DNA of 64,000 nucleotides from Tellurirhabdus rosea (lineage in GTDB: Bacteria; Bacteroidota; Bacteroidia; Cytophagales; Spirosomataceae). The position numbers were made by a program, and so were the translations under genes. The first letter of the stretch is position 1, and each line of letters begins with the position of its first letter. The notes beneath the pieces are model-generated. The model did not search any database and was not told the origin of the DNA. It worked only from the letters and a program-made list of their open reading frames with translations. Shown piece after piece: positions 61,100 to 64,000 of this stretch. The stretch is taken from the NCBI RefSeq assembly GCF_026278345.1, contig NZ_CP111085.1, forward strand, positions 1-64,000. Direction: 5' to 3'.

Positions 61100-61285
61100 A
61101 TGAAAGACATTCTAAAGGTAGTCATTCCGACTGCTATTCTGGTCATTTTATACGCTGCCATCAGCGGCGGCGGTGCCGAAGGGCAACTGGTTGATCCGGC
61201 CCTGTGGCCGTACCTCATCGCCCTCATCGGAACAATCAGTGTGGTTGCCTATTTTCTGATGAAATTATTGAGGCAAAAGCGGTAA
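61100..61285 (+). CDS. Hypothetical small membrane protein
   Basis: A 61-aa protein with two hydrophobic segments (VVIPTAILVILYAAIS and YLIALIGTISVVAYFLM) and a short basic C-terminus (KLLRQKR). No family is recognised. It is alone between two strong hairpins, and its ATG is well spaced after the upstream terminator. Confidence 0.6.
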   Translation: MKDILKVVIPTAILVILYAAISGGGAEGQLVDPALWPYLIALIGTISVVAYFLMKLLRQKR

Positions 61286-61286
61286 T

Positions 61287-61335
61287 CCGGAAAAACAAAT
61301 GCCATTTCTGCGAGAAATGGCATTTGTTTTTCCGG
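61287..61335. terminator. Perfect 23-bp hairpin between convergent genes
   Basis: CCGGAAAAACAAATGCCATT and three following bases (61287-61309) pair exactly with 61313-61335 around a 3-nt loop. It starts one base after the small-protein stop and ends 9 bp before the dapA stop, serving both. Confidence 0.9.
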
Positions 61336-61344
61336 GTTACAAGA

Positions 61345-62241
61345 CTAGGCCACCAGCTCGACCAGCTGGTCCTGCTGGAGCACGACCTTCATGCGCTCGC
61401 CCAGGTCGTCGGAAGCCCGGTACAGCGGCAGGCGAACTTCGGACGAAATCAGACCCAGGATTTCCAGAATTTTCTTGATACCGACCGGGTTGCCTTCTTC
61501 GTAAAGCAGCGGGTCGATGCGCAGGAAATGCCCCAGTTCCTTCCGGGCAAAGGCAAAATCGCCTTTCAGCGCCGCGTCGATCATGCCCGAAAAGCGCGCC
61601 GGAGCGGCGTTGGCAATGACGGACATCACGCCCACCCCACCGATGCTGATGATGGGTACGCCCTGAACATCGTCCCCGGAGATGAGCAGGAAGTCTTCGG
61701 GCTTGTCGCGGGCGATTTCCATGCACTGCTCGATAACGCAGGAAGCTTCCTTCACGCCGATGATGTTCGGGTGTTCGGCCAGCGTGCAGATGGTTTCGGG
61801 AGACATGTTGATGCCCGTCCGCGGCGGGATGTTGTACAGAATCACCGGCACCGGGCTGGCGTCGGCAATCCGGGTAAAGTGCTCGATCACCCCGCGCTTG
61901 CCGGGTTTGTTGTAATACGGGCAAACCGACAGAATAGCGTCCACGCCTTCCAGGTCCGTATCCTTAAGGGTCGCCACGACGTCCGGCGTCACGTTGCCGC
62001 CCACGCCGTACACGATCGGCAGATTTTTAGGATTGTTTTCCTTAAGATATTGCAGCAGTTGTTTCTTCTCCGTTTTGGTGACCGTCGGGGATTCTCCCGT
62101 GGTTCCCTGCAGCACGATGTACCGAACGCCGCCGTCCGACACGTGCTGAATCATGCGCCCAAAGCCGTCGAAATCGACGCTCAGGTCCTCGTTGAATGGG
62201 GTTACAATGGCGACCCCGACGCCGTGAAAACGGGTATTCAT
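61345..62241 (-). CDS. dapA: 4-hydroxy-tetrahydrodipicolinate synthase
   Basis: A 298-aa enzyme of lysine and diaminopimelate synthesis, joining pyruvate and aspartate semialdehyde. Conserved are GTTGESPTV (Thr pair), ILYNIPPRTG with the active-site Tyr, and GVKEAS with the Schiff-base Lys. Full length. A promoter box is 35 bp upstream. Confidence 0.96.
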   Translation of the reverse strand: MNTRFHGVGVAIVTPFNEDLSVDFDGFGRMIQHVSDGGVRYIVLQGTTGESPTVTKTEKKQLLQYLKENNPKNLPIVYGVGGNVTPDVVATLKDTDLEGVDAILSVCPYYNKPGKRGVIEHFTRIADASPVPVILYNIPPRTGINMSPETICTLAEHPNIIGVKEASCVIEQCMEIARDKPEDFLLISGDDVQGVPIISIGGVGVMSVIANAAPARFSGMIDAALKGDFAFARKELGHFLRIDPLLYEEGNPVGIKKILEILGLISSEVRLPLYRASDDLGERMKVVLQQDQLVELVA

Positions 62242-62275
62242 TCTCAGGAGGAATAAAATGATTGGGTATTCGGTG

Positions 62276-62283
62276 CAAAGGTA
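62276..62283 (-). promoter_or_regulatory. Bacteroidota -7 box for dapA
   Basis: TACCTTTG on the minus strand matches TAnnTTTG, 34 bp before the dapA ATG. A TTG lies 14 bp upstream, closer than the usual 19. Confidence 0.5.
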
Positions 62284-62323
62284 CGAGTTTTCGGCCGCAA
62301 ACGTATAGCGTTTTAGCCGGAAC

Positions 62324-62408
62324 GCGGAGTGGCGCGGAGAAGGCCGGAGTCAGCAGCGCCGTTTTTCAAAAAACCCGGCCAATCCCCGCCCGCTCCTCGC
62401 CACTCCGC
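62324..62408. repeat. GC-rich imperfect inverted repeat
   Basis: GCGGAGTGGCGCGGAGAAGG (from 62324) faces CCGCCCGCTCCTCGCCACTC plus CGC (to 62408), with CCGG/CCGG and a T/A-rich centre. Located between dapA and ligA on the minus strand. Confidence 0.6.
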
Positions 62409-62422
62409 AGACCCGTCAGGCT

Positions 62423-64000
<1,578 letters not shown>

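Overview
The window is a stretch of chromosome from a Bacteroidota bacterium, most likely order Cytophagales and close to Spirosoma or Larkinella. The reasons are a SusD-type surface lipoprotein at the left edge, several upstream boxes of the Bacteroidota housekeeping form TAnnTTTG, a phosphatidate-cytidylyltransferase-like mini lipoprotein, DUF5916 and M14 secreted proteins, and moderately high GC coding sequence with AT-rich spacers. No tools were run. Family names come from motifs read in the proteins.

Region 1 (1-14626) is a co-oriented sugar-catabolic block. It holds a SusD lipoprotein, a secreted PVC-type haem-binding dehydrogenase-like protein, a secreted DUF1080 (3-keto-disaccharide hydrolase family) protein, a DUF4432 mutarotase-like protein, a two-cupin protein, a TIM-barrel isomerase, a Gfo/Idh/MocA dehydrogenase, an RbsA/RbsC/RbsB-type ABC importer and a D-tagatose-3-epimerase-like TIM barrel. 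Read together it looks like uptake, periplasmic oxidation and cleavage of a glycoside through keto-sugar intermediates, import of the product and cytoplasmic rearrangement. This is the best candidate for an incompletely described system in the window.

Region 2 (14726-25090) starts with a SnoaL/DinB/AraC minus-strand group. A maltodextrin set follows: GH13 amylase, beta-phosphoglucomutase, a DinB protein and a GH65 phosphorylase. An outer-membrane barrel, a methyltransferase and a DUF3431 protein complete it.

Region 3 (25092-40680) is mostly minus-strand housekeeping: an epoxide-hydrolase-like protein, a membrane PTP-like protein, dnaK with a sigma-54-like promoter, rplT-rpmI, infC, thrS, a TPR lipoprotein, an RlmI-like methyltransferase, an EVE protein and a DinB protein. 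It also contains a NuiA-type nuclease inhibitor, an ECF sigma factor and a DUF421 protein.

Region 4 (39625-42816) is cobT-cobS-cobC plus a DUF6580 membrane protein. Region 5 (42964-51404) mixes a bestrophin, a PD-(D/E)XK protein overlapping a PPC/DUF296 gene, a transglutaminase-like protein, a compact hydantoinase-like protein with an altered phosphate-binding loop, a histone-deacetylase-like protein, an SDR and a second lone ECF sigma factor. Region 6 (51533-64000) has lepB, two identical tRNA-Glu genes plus a tRNA fragment, an M14 peptidase, a PAS histidine kinase, a DUF5916 barrel, two mini membrane proteins, dapA and the 3' part of ligA.

The spacers are unusual. At least ten hold long inverted repeats with AT-rich arms made of 7-8 bp reiterations. 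Six of these share a GCTYCGC/GCGRAGC-type inner core although their arms differ.
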